64,000 nt of DNA from Olsenella_L kribbiana. Lineage in GTDB: Bacteria; Actinomycetota; Coriobacteriia; Coriobacteriales; Atopobiaceae. The position numbers and the translations under genes are program-made. The stretch is taken from positions 62,001 to 126,000 of the forward strand of contig NZ_JAZGJP010000001.1 of the NCBI RefSeq assembly GCF_036408795.1, read 5' to 3'. This document shows, in pieces, positions 1-7,873 of this stretch (the stretch's first letter is position 1; each line of letters starts with the position of its first letter). The notes under the pieces were generated by a model. It was not told the origin of the DNA, did no database searches, and worked only from the letters and a program-made list of their open reading frames with translations.

Positions 1-656
1 ATCTTCTCGAGCTCGCTTCTGATGCGGAGCGTCTTCTCCTCGTGGATCTGGAGGTCGTTCAGCGTATCGAACGGCGTGTCCTGGTTGGCAGCGGCGAGTG
101 TATCGGAGGAGATGCCGAGCTCGCGGGCACGCTCGCGCACTTTGTCCTTCGTCGTCTGCGAGAGCATCGTGTTCTGGCAGAAGTTCCGATAGAGCTCGTA
201 GTTGAACTTGCCGGAGAACTTGTTCTGGGCGCCGCCGCTCTTGAAGAACCACTGCGGGCTCACGAAGAGCACGCACTCCTTGTTCTTTGCATGGGCACAA
301 TAGGCGCCTGCCGCGATGGCCTGCCAGAGGCTCTGGTCGAACGGCTCGCCGATGAGCGTCATGTCCACGCCGGGGTTATTGTCTCCGAAGACCTTGAGCG
401 CAATCTCGGGGATGAGGTCGGCATTGAAATAGAACTCGGACGTGCCGAAGCAGAAGCGGCCATCGTCGCTCATGTTTGCGAGCACGAAGTCGACGGCCTC
501 CGATTTCGGCATGCCGTACACATAGTCATAGATGCGCGAGCCATCCGCCTTGTTCTCGAGCTTCGGGTACAGGAACTCGTCTGCACCGACGAGCCCGGCG
601 CCCAGGGCGGCGAGGCTTCCTGCAGTTGTCTTGAGTAGGGTCCTACGGGTGATCAT
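1..656 (-). CDS. dltD: DltD, D-alanyl-lipoteichoic acid biosynthesis protein (partial)
   Basis: Last step of teichoic-acid D-alanylation, acting at the outer face of the membrane after DltB. The frame is open from ATG at 656 to the window edge, so about 218 N-terminal residues are visible and the C-terminus is missing. The N-terminus reads MITRRTLLKTTAGSLAALGA, a basic stretch followed by a hydrophobic segment, consistent with a membrane anchor or signal. A GTSEFYF motif matches the GSSE-type nucleophile motif of DltD SGNH hydrolases. It lies 13 nt downstream of dltC in a dltABCD order. The twin-arginine-looking RR is unusual for DltD but does not match a full Tat consensus. Confidence 0.9.
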   Translation of the reverse strand, partial: MITRRTLLKTTAGSLAALGAGLVGADEFLYPKLENKADGSRIYDYVYGMPKSEAVDFVLANMSDDGRFCFGTSEFYFNADLIPEIALKVFGDNNPGVDMTLIGEPFDQSLWQAIAAGAYCAHAKNKECVLFVSPQWFFKSGGAQNKFSGKFNYELYRNFCQNTMLSQTTKDKVRERARELGISSDTLAAANQDTPFDTLNDLQIHEEKTLRIRSELEK

Positions 657-669
657 ATGCGTGAGTACC

Positions 670-930
670 TCAGTCGAGCCGCTTCTCCACCTGCTTGATG
701 ATGAGATTCGGCGTGTTCATCTCCGAGCGGTCGACCTCGGTCGGCGCAATCGACACATCGAGCTCGTCCTCGAGGGCGACAAGCAGCTCGATGGCGCCCA
801 TGGAGTCGAGATAGCCCTCCTCGAAGAGATCGGTGTCCATGTTGTCGGCGACGTCGTCCTCGCCGGAGATATCGCAGAGAAGGTCGATGACCTTCTGCTT
901 CACCTCGTCGTGGCTATACTTTTCTGCCAT
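670..930 (-). CDS. dltC: DltC, D-alanyl carrier protein
   Basis: Small (86 aa) acyl-carrier-type protein that takes activated D-alanine from DltA on a phosphopantetheine arm and presents it to DltB. The arm attaches to Ser43 in the motif LDSMGAIELL. The length is near the usual 78-80 residues of DltC. The ATG is one nucleotide after the dltB stop codon, so translation is probably coupled. It is an acidic helical protein as expected for carrier proteins. Position between dltB and dltD makes the assignment secure. Confidence 0.96.
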   Translation of the reverse strand: MAEKYSHDEVKQKVIDLLCDISGEDDVADNMDTDLFEEGYLDSMGAIELLVALEDELDVSIAPTEVDRSEMNTPNLIIKQVEKRLD

Positions 931-931
931 A

Positions 932-2107
932 TCATGCTCCTTTCACGAGCAGCGTAATCTGGCCGCAGAACAGGGCGAAGCCGAAGAACACGAGAGCCAT
1001 CGTGACGGCCCACGAGCAGATCCGGTACCACGTCTTGTGGCGGTGCGTCTTGTAGAACTTGGTGCGCTCCCAGCTCTGCTCCAGAGCAAGAAGCACGCCG
1101 TGGTAGAGGCCGTAGAGGATATAGTCGATCGAGAGCCCATGCCAGAATCCCATGATAAGCATATTGGCGATCATGGCGGTCTGGGCCGTGCGCAGGCGTG
1201 CGCTCTTTCCCTTGAAGGCCTTGCGGCGCATGAGGGAGCGGGCTATGCGCATGAAGCAGAAGTCGCGCAGCCACGTCGAGAGCGTGATGTGCCAGCGGTT
1301 CCAGAAGTCCGTGATCGAGGTCGAGAGGAAGGGGGCTCGGAAGTTCCTGGGCACGTGGATGCCGAAGGCAAGGCCGGCACCTTCTGCCATCCAGGAATAG
1401 CCGGCAAAGTCGAAGAAGAGGTAGAGGCCATAGGCGATGCAGTTCCTGAACTGACGCCAGATAGCGACGGCAGTGCCTTCGTTGTACTGGTTGAAGTACT
1501 CGGGCACCCAATACTTCTCGAAGATCGTGGCCAGCACGATCTTGTAGACCATGCCGAGCATGATGAGGAGAATCGCGTTGGCAAGCATGCCGGAGTACTC
1601 GTCCTTCGAGGGCACGTTGTCGAGGTCTTCCTCAAAGCGCCTCGAGCGGTCGATCGGGCCTGACGTGAAGGTCGGGAAGAAAATCAGGAAATAGAGATAG
1701 TCGCTCATCTTCATGCGCTCGATGAGCCCATCATGCGTCTCGACGAGGACCTGCACCGAGCGGAAGGTCACATATGAGATGCCAGTGAAGCCGAGGATGT
1801 TTGCCGAGAAGGCACCCGACACCTTGCAGGCGACGAGCGGCACGAGCGTGAGTGCAAGCGCTATATGGAAGCGCCGGGCGCTCTTGGGGTCGCCCCAGAG
1901 GAAGTGCGCACAGAGAAGGGAATCCGCCAGGAAGATGCAGCAGAAAAGGCCCTCCAGAGGCGTCTTCACGAAGAGGGCGAAGAGCATGAAGATCGAGGCA
2001 TACAGCCCGTATCTCCTCATGCTCCTCTCGTGCAGGCCGAGATAGGCGGCTCCCATCATGAGGAGCGCAAGGATGAAGAAGAAGCTGAAATCGCTGAAGA
2101 AAGACAT
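932..2107 (-). CDS. dltB: DltB, MBOAT-family D-alanyl transfer protein
   Basis: 391-residue multi-pass membrane protein of the MBOAT family, which passes D-alanine from DltC across the membrane. Family features seen are many hydrophobic segments from residue 8 on, the conserved FWNRWHITLSTWLRDF stretch and the MBOAT catalytic-type histidine in MGFWHGLSIDYILYG. It starts 13 nt after the dltA stop codon and runs into dltC with a 1-nt gap. The typical DltB length is about 400 aa, so it looks intact. Confidence 0.95.
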   Translation of the reverse strand: MSFFSDFSFFFILALLMMGAAYLGLHERSMRRYGLYASIFMLFALFVKTPLEGLFCCIFLADSLLCAHFLWGDPKSARRFHIALALTLVPLVACKVSGAFSANILGFTGISYVTFRSVQVLVETHDGLIERMKMSDYLYFLIFFPTFTSGPIDRSRRFEEDLDNVPSKDEYSGMLANAILLIMLGMVYKIVLATIFEKYWVPEYFNQYNEGTAVAIWRQFRNCIAYGLYLFFDFAGYSWMAEGAGLAFGIHVPRNFRAPFLSTSITDFWNRWHITLSTWLRDFCFMRIARSLMRRKAFKGKSARLRTAQTAMIANMLIMGFWHGLSIDYILYGLYHGVLLALEQSWERTKFYKTHRHKTWYRICSWAVTMALVFFGFALFCGQITLLVKGA

Positions 2108-2120
2108 GCGGGATGGACTC

Positions 2121-3770
2121 CTACGCTTGTGCGAGCATCTTGCGGTCTATCTTAGCATTCGTCGTGAGCGGCATCTCGTCGAGCACCTTCACGGTCTTGG
2201 GGACCATGTAGGAAGGGAGATTCTCAGCAAGGCGCATGCGGATCGCACGGGGCGTCTCGTCTTCGGTCGGCTCGGGGTGGTCGAGGACGACGAAAGCCTT
2301 GAGCGCAGAGATGCGGTCGTGGCGCTTGACGGGCACGACGGCTGCCATCTTCACGCCCTTCAAGGCTCTGAGCGAGTGCTCGACATCGCCGAGCTCGATG
2401 CGGAAGCCGTTGAGCTTGATGAGCGACCCCATGCGCCCCTCGTAGTGGAGCATGCCATCCTCGTCGAGGTGTCCGATATCGCCCGTGCGGAAGGAGCGGA
2501 CCTTGCGGCCGTCCTCAAGCGTGGCTTCGGAGAAGGCATGCGCGGTCTTCTCGGGCTCGCCGAGGTAGCCCTTCGCCACGGTGTCGCCCACAATCACGAC
2601 CTCGCCGGACTCGCCGGCTGCGCACTCGGCGCCGAGTGGGCCATCAGGCTCGTCGATGTGATAGACATGGAGCTCCGTGCCAGGACGGGGATATCCGACA
2701 GGCAGCGCATCATCGCTTGCGATCATCTCGTCGGTCATCTCGGCGTAGGTGATGGCGACCGTCGACTCGGTCGGGCCGTAGGTGTTTGCGACCACGGCAT
2801 GCGGGAAGCGCTTCTTGAGGCCCCTAGCGGTACGGTGCGAGAGCGTATCGCCGCAGAAGAGGAAGAGCTTGAGGTCGGGGAGGAGCTCCTCGGAGAAGCT
2901 CGGGTCGGCGAGGCACATGTCCGCGAAGGGAGGGGTCGACACCCAGACGTTCATATGGGAGTCCTTGAGCTCGGCAAAGAGGCGCTTGAAGTTCGCGGCC
3001 GACTCGGGAGCAAGCGCATAGAGGGAGCCGCCGGTAGAAAGCGCGCCCACGAGCTCGAACTCGGAGAGGTCGAAGGAATAGGGTGCCTGGTCCATGAAGA
3101 CCTGGCCGCGCTCGCGGATGGCCGGGAACGTATCGAGCCACTCCATGAAGTGGGAGACGTCGTTCTCGGTGACCTCGATGCCCTTGGGCTTTCCGGTCGA
3201 GCCGGACGTGAAGATGATGTATTGGGTCTCCTCGCCTGTGACCCAGCCCTGGCTCTCATTCGGCCTGAGCTCGGCCGTCTCGGGAAGCGTGGCTGCCTCG
3301 AGCACCTCAGGTGCGCAGATCATGCCCTCCTCATGGTGTCCGGCAGCTGCTGCCTCGTCCCTCGATGTCGCAACAAGGATCGAAGGGGCACATCCGAGCG
3401 ATTCCTCGATCTCTTCGCACATCGTCTCGACGCGGCTCTGCGGCATGCTTGTGTGCACGGGCACGAAGGCGTGTCCAGCGCGCAGGCAGGCAAGAAGAGA
3501 GCAGAGCATGTCGGGGCACTTGCGGCCGAGGACGATCACCGGGATGCGGTCCTGACGGATGCTGGCGAGCCTGTCTGCAAGGACGCCTGAGCGCTTCCAG
3601 AGTCCGGCATAGGTGAGCGGCTCCTCGCCGAGCATGCGGAACACCGGCGCCTCAGGGTGGCAGCAGACCTCGATCCAGATGCGCGCCAGAAGGTCGTTTG
3701 TCGTCAGGTCTTCCTTCTCCTGTGCCGTACGGACACTCTCCATGAGATGCTCCTTTGTGTCAGCAGCCAT
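2121..3770 (-). CDS. dltA: DltA, D-alanine--D-alanyl carrier protein ligase
   Basis: Cytosolic ANL-superfamily adenylating enzyme (549 aa) that activates D-alanine with ATP and loads it on DltC. The AMP-binding P-loop FTSGSTGKPKG is at residues 187-197, a NTYGPTE adenine-binding motif lies in the middle, and a TGDIGHLDEDG hinge motif precedes the small C-terminal domain. The C-terminal catalytic lysine lies in the motif TTNAKIDRK. First gene of dltABCD; its start is separated by 154 bp from a divergent response regulator. It is slightly longer at the N-terminus than typical DltA (about 505 aa), so a start inside the first 25 codons is possible. Confidence 0.95.
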   Translation of the reverse strand: MAADTKEHLMESVRTAQEKEDLTTNDLLARIWIEVCCHPEAPVFRMLGEEPLTYAGLWKRSGVLADRLASIRQDRIPVIVLGRKCPDMLCSLLACLRAGHAFVPVHTSMPQSRVETMCEEIEESLGCAPSILVATSRDEAAAAGHHEEGMICAPEVLEAATLPETAELRPNESQGWVTGEETQYIIFTSGSTGKPKGIEVTENDVSHFMEWLDTFPAIRERGQVFMDQAPYSFDLSEFELVGALSTGGSLYALAPESAANFKRLFAELKDSHMNVWVSTPPFADMCLADPSFSEELLPDLKLFLFCGDTLSHRTARGLKKRFPHAVVANTYGPTESTVAITYAEMTDEMIASDDALPVGYPRPGTELHVYHIDEPDGPLGAECAAGESGEVVIVGDTVAKGYLGEPEKTAHAFSEATLEDGRKVRSFRTGDIGHLDEDGMLHYEGRMGSLIKLNGFRIELGDVEHSLRALKGVKMAAVVPVKRHDRISALKAFVVLDHPEPTEDETPRAIRMRLAENLPSYMVPKTVKVLDEMPLTTNAKIDRKMLAQA

Positions 3771-3924
3771 AGCGCTTCGGATGATACTGCTGCATCTTAG
3801 GCGTCCTCCCTAAACTGGGCCTTAAGCAAGATAAAACCTAAAGACTCCCAAAAGACGGGCCTTGAGGAGCGGATGCAGAATGCGGCCGGGATACGATAGA
3901 TTCCGGATAAGAGAAAGGGCATCC
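3771..3924. promoter_or_regulatory. Divergent promoter region between dltA and the two-component genes
   Basis: This 154-bp gap must hold the dlt promoter (minus) and the promoter for the response regulator (plus). It is AT-richer than its surroundings between about 3810 and 3850. CTTAGGC near 3796 and CTTAAGC near 3823 form a loose direct repeat, a form used by OmpR-type regulators. A strong Shine-Dalgarno, GAGAAAGGG, at 3911-3919 sets the GTG start at 3925. No clear -35/-10 pair can be assigned by eye. Confidence 0.5.
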
Positions 3925-4605
3925 GTGAAGATTCTTCTGGCAGACGACGAGCGCGAGCTCAGGCAGGCGCTCATAGCGATACTTTCGCATGCAGGATATG
4001 AGGTGGAAGGCGCCGCCGACGGCGAAGAGGCGCTCTACGATGCCAAGACCTCTTCCTTCGACCTCATCATCCTCGATATCATGATGCCGAAGATGGATGG
4101 GCTCACGGTGCTCAGGAAGCTCCGCCAGGTGGGGATGGATGTCCCTATCCTCATGCTCACGGCCAGGGCTGATATCGATGACCGCGTGGCTGGCCTCGAT
4201 GCCGGCGCGAACGACTATCTCGTGAAGCCCTTTGCCGCCAAGGAGCTCCTGGCAAGGATCCGTGCAATCACGCACACAAGCCCCGGGGCCGTGAAGGCGC
4301 ATCCGACGTTTGGGGATATCGAGCTCGACGAGGGGAACTCCGAGATCGTCTCCCACGGCAGGAAGGCGCAGCTCACGGCAAACGAGCTCAAGATCATGAA
4401 GCTCCTGCTTGCGCACGCAGGGGGCCTTACCTCGATGGAGGCGATCCGCCGCGAGGTCTGGGGGCTCCTCTCCGATACCGAGCCTTCCGTCATCTGGGTG
4501 AACATCTCGAACCTGAGGAAGAAGCTCAAGAGCACCGGTGCCGAAGTGCAGATAGCAGCCGTGCGCGGCCTTGGCTACCGGCTCGAGATGCCGGAGACGA
4601 AATGA
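3925..4605 (+). CDS. OmpR/PhoB-type response regulator
   Basis: 226-aa DNA-binding response regulator. The receiver domain (1-120) has the acidic pair D7/D8, phospho-acceptor D51 in IILDIMMP, T79 and K101; the winged-helix effector domain follows (about 128-224, ending GLGYRLE). GTG at 3925 is preferred over an upstream ATG because GAGAAAGGG sits just before it and the receiver fold begins exactly here. It overlaps the histidine kinase gene by ATGA. Because it diverges from dltA, control of teichoic-acid D-alanylation (as for streptococcal DltRS) is a reasonable inference, but PhoP- or VanR-like roles cannot be excluded. Confidence 0.92.
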   Translation: MKILLADDERELRQALIAILSHAGYEVEGAADGEEALYDAKTSSFDLIILDIMMPKMDGLTVLRKLRQVGMDVPILMLTARADIDDRVAGLDAGANDYLVKPFAAKELLARIRAITHTSPGAVKAHPTFGDIELDEGNSEIVSHGRKAQLTANELKIMKLLLAHAGGLTSMEAIRREVWGLLSDTEPSVIWVNISNLRKKLKSTGAEVQIAAVRGLGYRLEMPETK

Positions 4606-5861
4606 GCACGCATAGGCTCCAGCGCCTCCTTTTCGGCGGAGCAGATCCGACGGTCCGTGGCATGCGCCGCAAGGTCACGGCAGCAGCGCTTCTTGCCTGT
4701 ACGCTCGTCCTGGCCTCGGTCCTTGTCGGCATCAATCTCCTGAACTGGAACGCGACGGTACGCAGGCTCGATACCGAGCTCGACTATCTCGAGGATACGG
4801 ATGGCGAGCTCTCGGCGCTCCTCTCGGATTCCGACGGCTCCTCGCCTGACTACCTTATGGAAGTGCCCTATGACACGCGCTACTTCGTCGTCACGCTCGA
4901 CTCCGAGGATGCGCCGATCGCCCTCAACATGGACTCGATCGCCTCGGTGCACGATGAAGGCGCGGTCGAGATGGCGCAGGATGCTGTGGCTGCCGGGCAG
5001 CCCCGCGGCTTTGCAGGCAGCTACCGCTATCGGGTCGTCTCGACCGTGGGGCAGACGACGGTCTTCTTCCTCTATGCCTACAACGACCTTGCCTACTTCC
5101 ATTCGTTTCTCATGGCATCGATCGCAATGGGGCTCATCGGACTCGCCGTCTTCATCCTCATCGTCATTCCCTTCAGCTCTGCTGCCATACGCCCTGTCGA
5201 GGAGGCGCAGAAGCAGCAGCGCCGCTTCGTGACCGATGCGTCGCATGAGCTGAGGACGCCTCTTTCCATCATCCAGTCGGCGGTCGATGTGATCGAGATC
5301 GAGAACGGCGAGAGCGAGTGGACGGAAAGCATCCACAACCAGACGAAACGGCTCGAAGGCCTCACGGACAAGCTCGTTGCGCTTGCGAAGGCAGATGAAG
5401 GGGCAGATTCCCTGAAGCTTCAAGATGTCGATTTCTCCTCGCTTGCGATGGAGGTTGCCGAGGACTTCGAAGCGGTATCGGCGGCGCAGGGAAAGCCGTT
5501 CACGACCGATATCCAGGAGGGGATCGTCGTGCGCGCCGATGCCGGCATGGCGGGACAGATCGTCTCGATCTTGCTTGACAATGCGTTCAAGCACTCGCCT
5601 GATGGTGCTTCAGTCACATTCTCCGTGAAAGGGACCCGTCCAGGCCATGCTCAGATCTTGGTCGCAAACGAGGCGGAAGGGCTCGCTCCCGGTGCACACC
5701 CCGAGCTCTTCGACCGCTTCTTCAAGGCAGATCCTTCGCGCACCTACGAAGGGGGCCACGGCATAGGCCTTGCGGTCGTGAAGGCGGCGGCAAAGGCCCA
5801 TGGTGGCACCGCCGAGGCCGTATCGGATGGACAGGCGCTCACGATCTCGGTCGAGCTCTAG
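4602..5861 (+). CDS. Sensor histidine kinase
   Basis: 419-aa membrane kinase, partner of the regulator whose stop codon it overlaps. Transmembrane segments at about 25-47 and 168-190 bound a roughly 120-residue extracytoplasmic sensor region with no motif I recognise. The HisKA dimer domain carries the phospho-acceptor H215 in DASHELRTPLSII. The ATP-binding domain has an N box (LDNAFKHS), a G1-like box (FDRFFKAD) and G2 box (GGHGIGLAVVKAAAKAHGG). No clear HAMP domain is visible; only a short linker separates TM2 from HisKA. The stop codon shares the palindrome CTAG with the convergent HAD gene. Confidence 0.93.
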   Translation: MSTHRLQRLLFGGADPTVRGMRRKVTAAALLACTLVLASVLVGINLLNWNATVRRLDTELDYLEDTDGELSALLSDSDGSSPDYLMEVPYDTRYFVVTLDSEDAPIALNMDSIASVHDEGAVEMAQDAVAAGQPRGFAGSYRYRVVSTVGQTTVFFLYAYNDLAYFHSFLMASIAMGLIGLAVFILIVIPFSSAAIRPVEEAQKQQRRFVTDASHELRTPLSIIQSAVDVIEIENGESEWTESIHNQTKRLEGLTDKLVALAKADEGADSLKLQDVDFSSLAMEVAEDFEAVSAAQGKPFTTDIQEGIVVRADAGMAGQIVSILLDNAFKHSPDGASVTFSVKGTRPGHAQILVANEAEGLAPGAHPELFDRFFKADPSRTYEGGHGIGLAVVKAAAKAHGGTAEAVSDGQALTISVEL

Positions 5862-6514
5862 GCAAGTCCCAGGATCTTGCCGAGCTCTTCGGGCGTCTCG
5901 GCGATGGCCTCGGCTCCTGCGCCTTCGAGTTCCTCGCGCGGCGCGGTCCTGCCCCAGAGGACGCCGATGCCGGGGATGCCGACCGCATGCGCTGCGTCGA
6001 TATCGTAGTGGCGGTCACCTATCATCACGGCGCTCTCCGTGCCTGCCTCGTCGAGCACAAGCGCAAGCGTAGCTGCCTTCGTCTGGGGCGCATCGCTCCT
6101 CTTGCCTTCGATGAAGGAAAAGAAGGGGGCGATGCCGGCATCCTTTGCCGACTTCTCGACGAGGTGCATCCGCTTCGAGCTGGCAATCGCAAGCATGCGT
6201 CCGGATGCCTTGAGAGCTTCTAGCAGCTCCTTCACGCCGGCAAAGGCTGGCCACGCCTCAGGACCGAGCGACGAATAGATCTCGCGGTAGCGGTTCGTGA
6301 TCTTCTGGGCATCCTTAGCGCTGTAGCCGAAGACCTGGGAGAATGCCTGCGGGAAGGGAGGCCCTATGAGCTGGGGCACATCCTTCATGCGCTCTTCAGG
6401 AAGCCCTGCCTCCCGCAGCACCGTCTCGGCTGTACGGATGATGCAGGGCGCGGTATTGGCGAGGGTTCCGTCGAAATCGAAGACGACGAGCTGGCATGCT
6501 GCTAGATCTGGCAC
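5858..6514 (-). CDS. HAD-superfamily phosphatase (PGP/5'-nucleotidase-like)
   Basis: 218-aa cytosolic HAD hydrolase. Motif I is VFDFDGTLANT near the N-terminus, motif II is IASSKR, and motif IV is MIGDRHYDIDAAHAVG; a helical cap lies between I and II. It resembles phosphoglycolate-phosphatase/5'-nucleotidase-type proteins but the substrate is unknown. GTG at 6514 is chosen because AGAAAGGA lies 8 nt upstream; the frame stays open further upstream but that stretch overlaps a terminator. It ends in a CTAG overlap with the convergent histidine kinase. Confidence 0.85.
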   Translation of the reverse strand: MPDLAACQLVVFDFDGTLANTAPCIIRTAETVLREAGLPEERMKDVPQLIGPPFPQAFSQVFGYSAKDAQKITNRYREIYSSLGPEAWPAFAGVKELLEALKASGRMLAIASSKRMHLVEKSAKDAGIAPFFSFIEGKRSDAPQTKAATLALVLDEAGTESAVMIGDRHYDIDAAHAVGIPGIGVLWGRTAPREELEGAGAEAIAETPEELGKILGLA

Positions 6515-6554
6515 CGTGATGGATCCTTTCTTCTCGGAATGCCAAGGATACAGC

Positions 6555-6590
6555 AAAGGAGGCAGCCGGGATATCCTGGCTGCCTCCTTG
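6555..6590 (-). terminator. Intrinsic terminator-like hairpin
   Basis: Twelve-base stem AAGGAGGCAGCC (6556-6567) pairs with GGCTGCCTCCTT (6578-6589), extendable through the loop. It lies 28 bp past the stop of the small winged-helix gene on the minus strand; the following T tract is short. Confidence 0.7.
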
Positions 6591-6617
6591 TGCATTGCGC
6601 TTGTACGCACTGCTTCT

Positions 6618-6800
6618 CTACTTCTCTGCGGGCTCCCACTTGCAGCGGACTGGAGAGACGATGGAACCATCGGCCTTGAGCTTCTTCATGGCCTTGTCGA
6701 TCTCCTTGCGGTCGATGCCGGTCGCGGTTGCGATCTGGCCTGCGCTCATCGGGGCGCCGTTCTCCTTCATCGTGGCAAGCACTGCTTCGGTGACTTCCAT
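6618..6800 (-). CDS. Small winged-helix-like protein (60 aa)
   Basis: Sixty-residue protein: MEVTEAVLATMKENGAPMSA and so on, ending KWEPAEK. The pattern (short helix, GQIATATGID, RKEIDKAMKKLKADGSIV, then strands) is that of a minimal winged helix, where the second helix pair would read DNA. Start at 6800 is set by GAAAGGA 7 nt upstream; the further upstream ATG lacks a ribosome site. It diverges from the ribokinase gene. Similar small proteins are common in anaerobic Gram-positives, sometimes as orphan regulators. Function unknown; DNA binding is inference from shape. Confidence 0.75.
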   Translation of the reverse strand: MEVTEAVLATMKENGAPMSAGQIATATGIDRKEIDKAMKKLKADGSIVSPVRCKWEPAEK

Positions 6801-6847
6801 GTGAGGTCCTTTCGACGAATGCATGGCACCTCTGGCCATGCTGGCAC

Positions 6848-6894
6848 CTAGTATACGATGGTGTGAAAACGAAGAGAAGCAGAAACGATACTAG
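6848..6894. repeat. Inverted repeat in the divergent region before rbsK
   Basis: CTAGTAT (6848-6854) and ATACTAG (6888-6894) are exact inverted copies, extendable by CG with a one-base bulge, 33 bp apart. The repeat sits between the divergent starts of the small winged-helix gene (6800) and ribokinase (6940), where an operator would be expected. A spacing of 40 bp would suit looping or two half-sites. Confidence 0.45.
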
Positions 6895-6939
6895 TTATTG
6901 ATAATTTTCTGGCTGGCAGCCAGCAGGGAGGAGCGCACA

Positions 6940-7872
6940 ATGAACACGGTCGTCGTCTTTGGCAGCCTCAATATGGACCTCTCGATTGCGGCAGAGCGCA
7001 TGCCGAAGCAGGGAGAGACGCTTGCGGGCGAAGGCTTCTGCACGAATCCGGGCGGCAAGGGCGCAAACCAGGCAGTCGCTGCCGCGAAGGCAGGAGCGCC
7101 TACCCTCATGTTCGGTGCTGTCGGAGAGGATGTCTTCGGATCCGCGCTCGTGGATGCGCTGGACAAGGCAGGCGTCGACACCACTGGTGTGAAGAGGCTC
7201 TGCGACACGAGCACGGGCGTCGCCGTGATCCTGCGCACGCAGGGAGACAACAGGATCGTCCTCGACCATGGGGCAAATGGCCTCGAAGCGCCCGAGGAGA
7301 TGGCGGAAGCCGTGGCAGCCGCGGGAGATGCTGGCGACATGCTCCTCTGCCAGATGGAGTGCGACCTCGAGACGACGGCCGCCGTCCTCCATGCGGCCCA
7401 TGCAAAGGGCATCCGCACGCTCCTGAATGTCGCGCCACCCGAAAAGCTCCCCTCAGGCATCTGGGAAGATGTCGATATCGTCTGCGTGAACGAGACAGAG
7501 GCAGAAGCCCTTGTCGGCATCCTGCCCCAGGATGAGGAGAGCGAGAGGCAGGCGCTCTCAGCGCTCTCGGCCCTCGGACCTGCTACGGCTATCATCACGC
7601 TCGGCGGCAAGGGGTCTGTCGCGCTCGAGGACGGCAGGTTCCTCGAGGTGCCTGCTGACAGGATCTGTCCTGTCGATACGACTGCCTCGGGCGACACGTA
7701 TATAGGATATCTGGCCCAGGGGTATGTATCTGGTTTGGGGCTGGACGAAAGCATGCAGCGCGCAACGCATGCCGCAGGACTCACGGCGACCCGTGTCGGG
7801 GCGCAGCAGGCCATCCCGTGTGCGGAAGAAGTGGACGCGCTCTTCGGGTCAGCATCCGGAAACAGGCGATAG
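6940..7872 (+). CDS. rbsK: Ribokinase (PfkB family)
   Basis: 310-aa sugar kinase phosphorylating ribose (or deoxyribose) at O5 with ATP, in the cytosol. The substrate-binding start VVVFGSLNMDLS, the PfkB signature 1 NPGGKGANQAVAAAKAGA and signature 2 PVDTTASGDTYIGYL with the catalytic Asp are all present. ATG at 6940 has AGGGAGGAG upstream. No ribose transporter or rbsD lies next to it. Its stop is one nucleotide before the start of the ClpX-like gene, which suggests co-translation of two unrelated functions. Confidence 0.9.
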   Translation: MNTVVVFGSLNMDLSIAAERMPKQGETLAGEGFCTNPGGKGANQAVAAAKAGAPTLMFGAVGEDVFGSALVDALDKAGVDTTGVKRLCDTSTGVAVILRTQGDNRIVLDHGANGLEAPEEMAEAVAAAGDAGDMLLCQMECDLETTAAVLHAAHAKGIRTLLNVAPPEKLPSGIWEDVDIVCVNETEAEALVGILPQDEESERQALSALSALGPATAIITLGGKGSVALEDGRFLEVPADRICPVDTTASGDTYIGYLAQGYVSGLGLDESMQRATHAAGLTATRVGAQQAIPCAEEVDALFGSASGNRR

Positions 7873-7873
7873 G

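Noticed and set aside
2058..3590. Long open frame on the plus strand opposite dltA (about 510 codons)
   Set aside because: It mirrors the codon pattern of dltA on the other strand; high GC at third positions keeps antisense frames open. No ribosome site and no domain.
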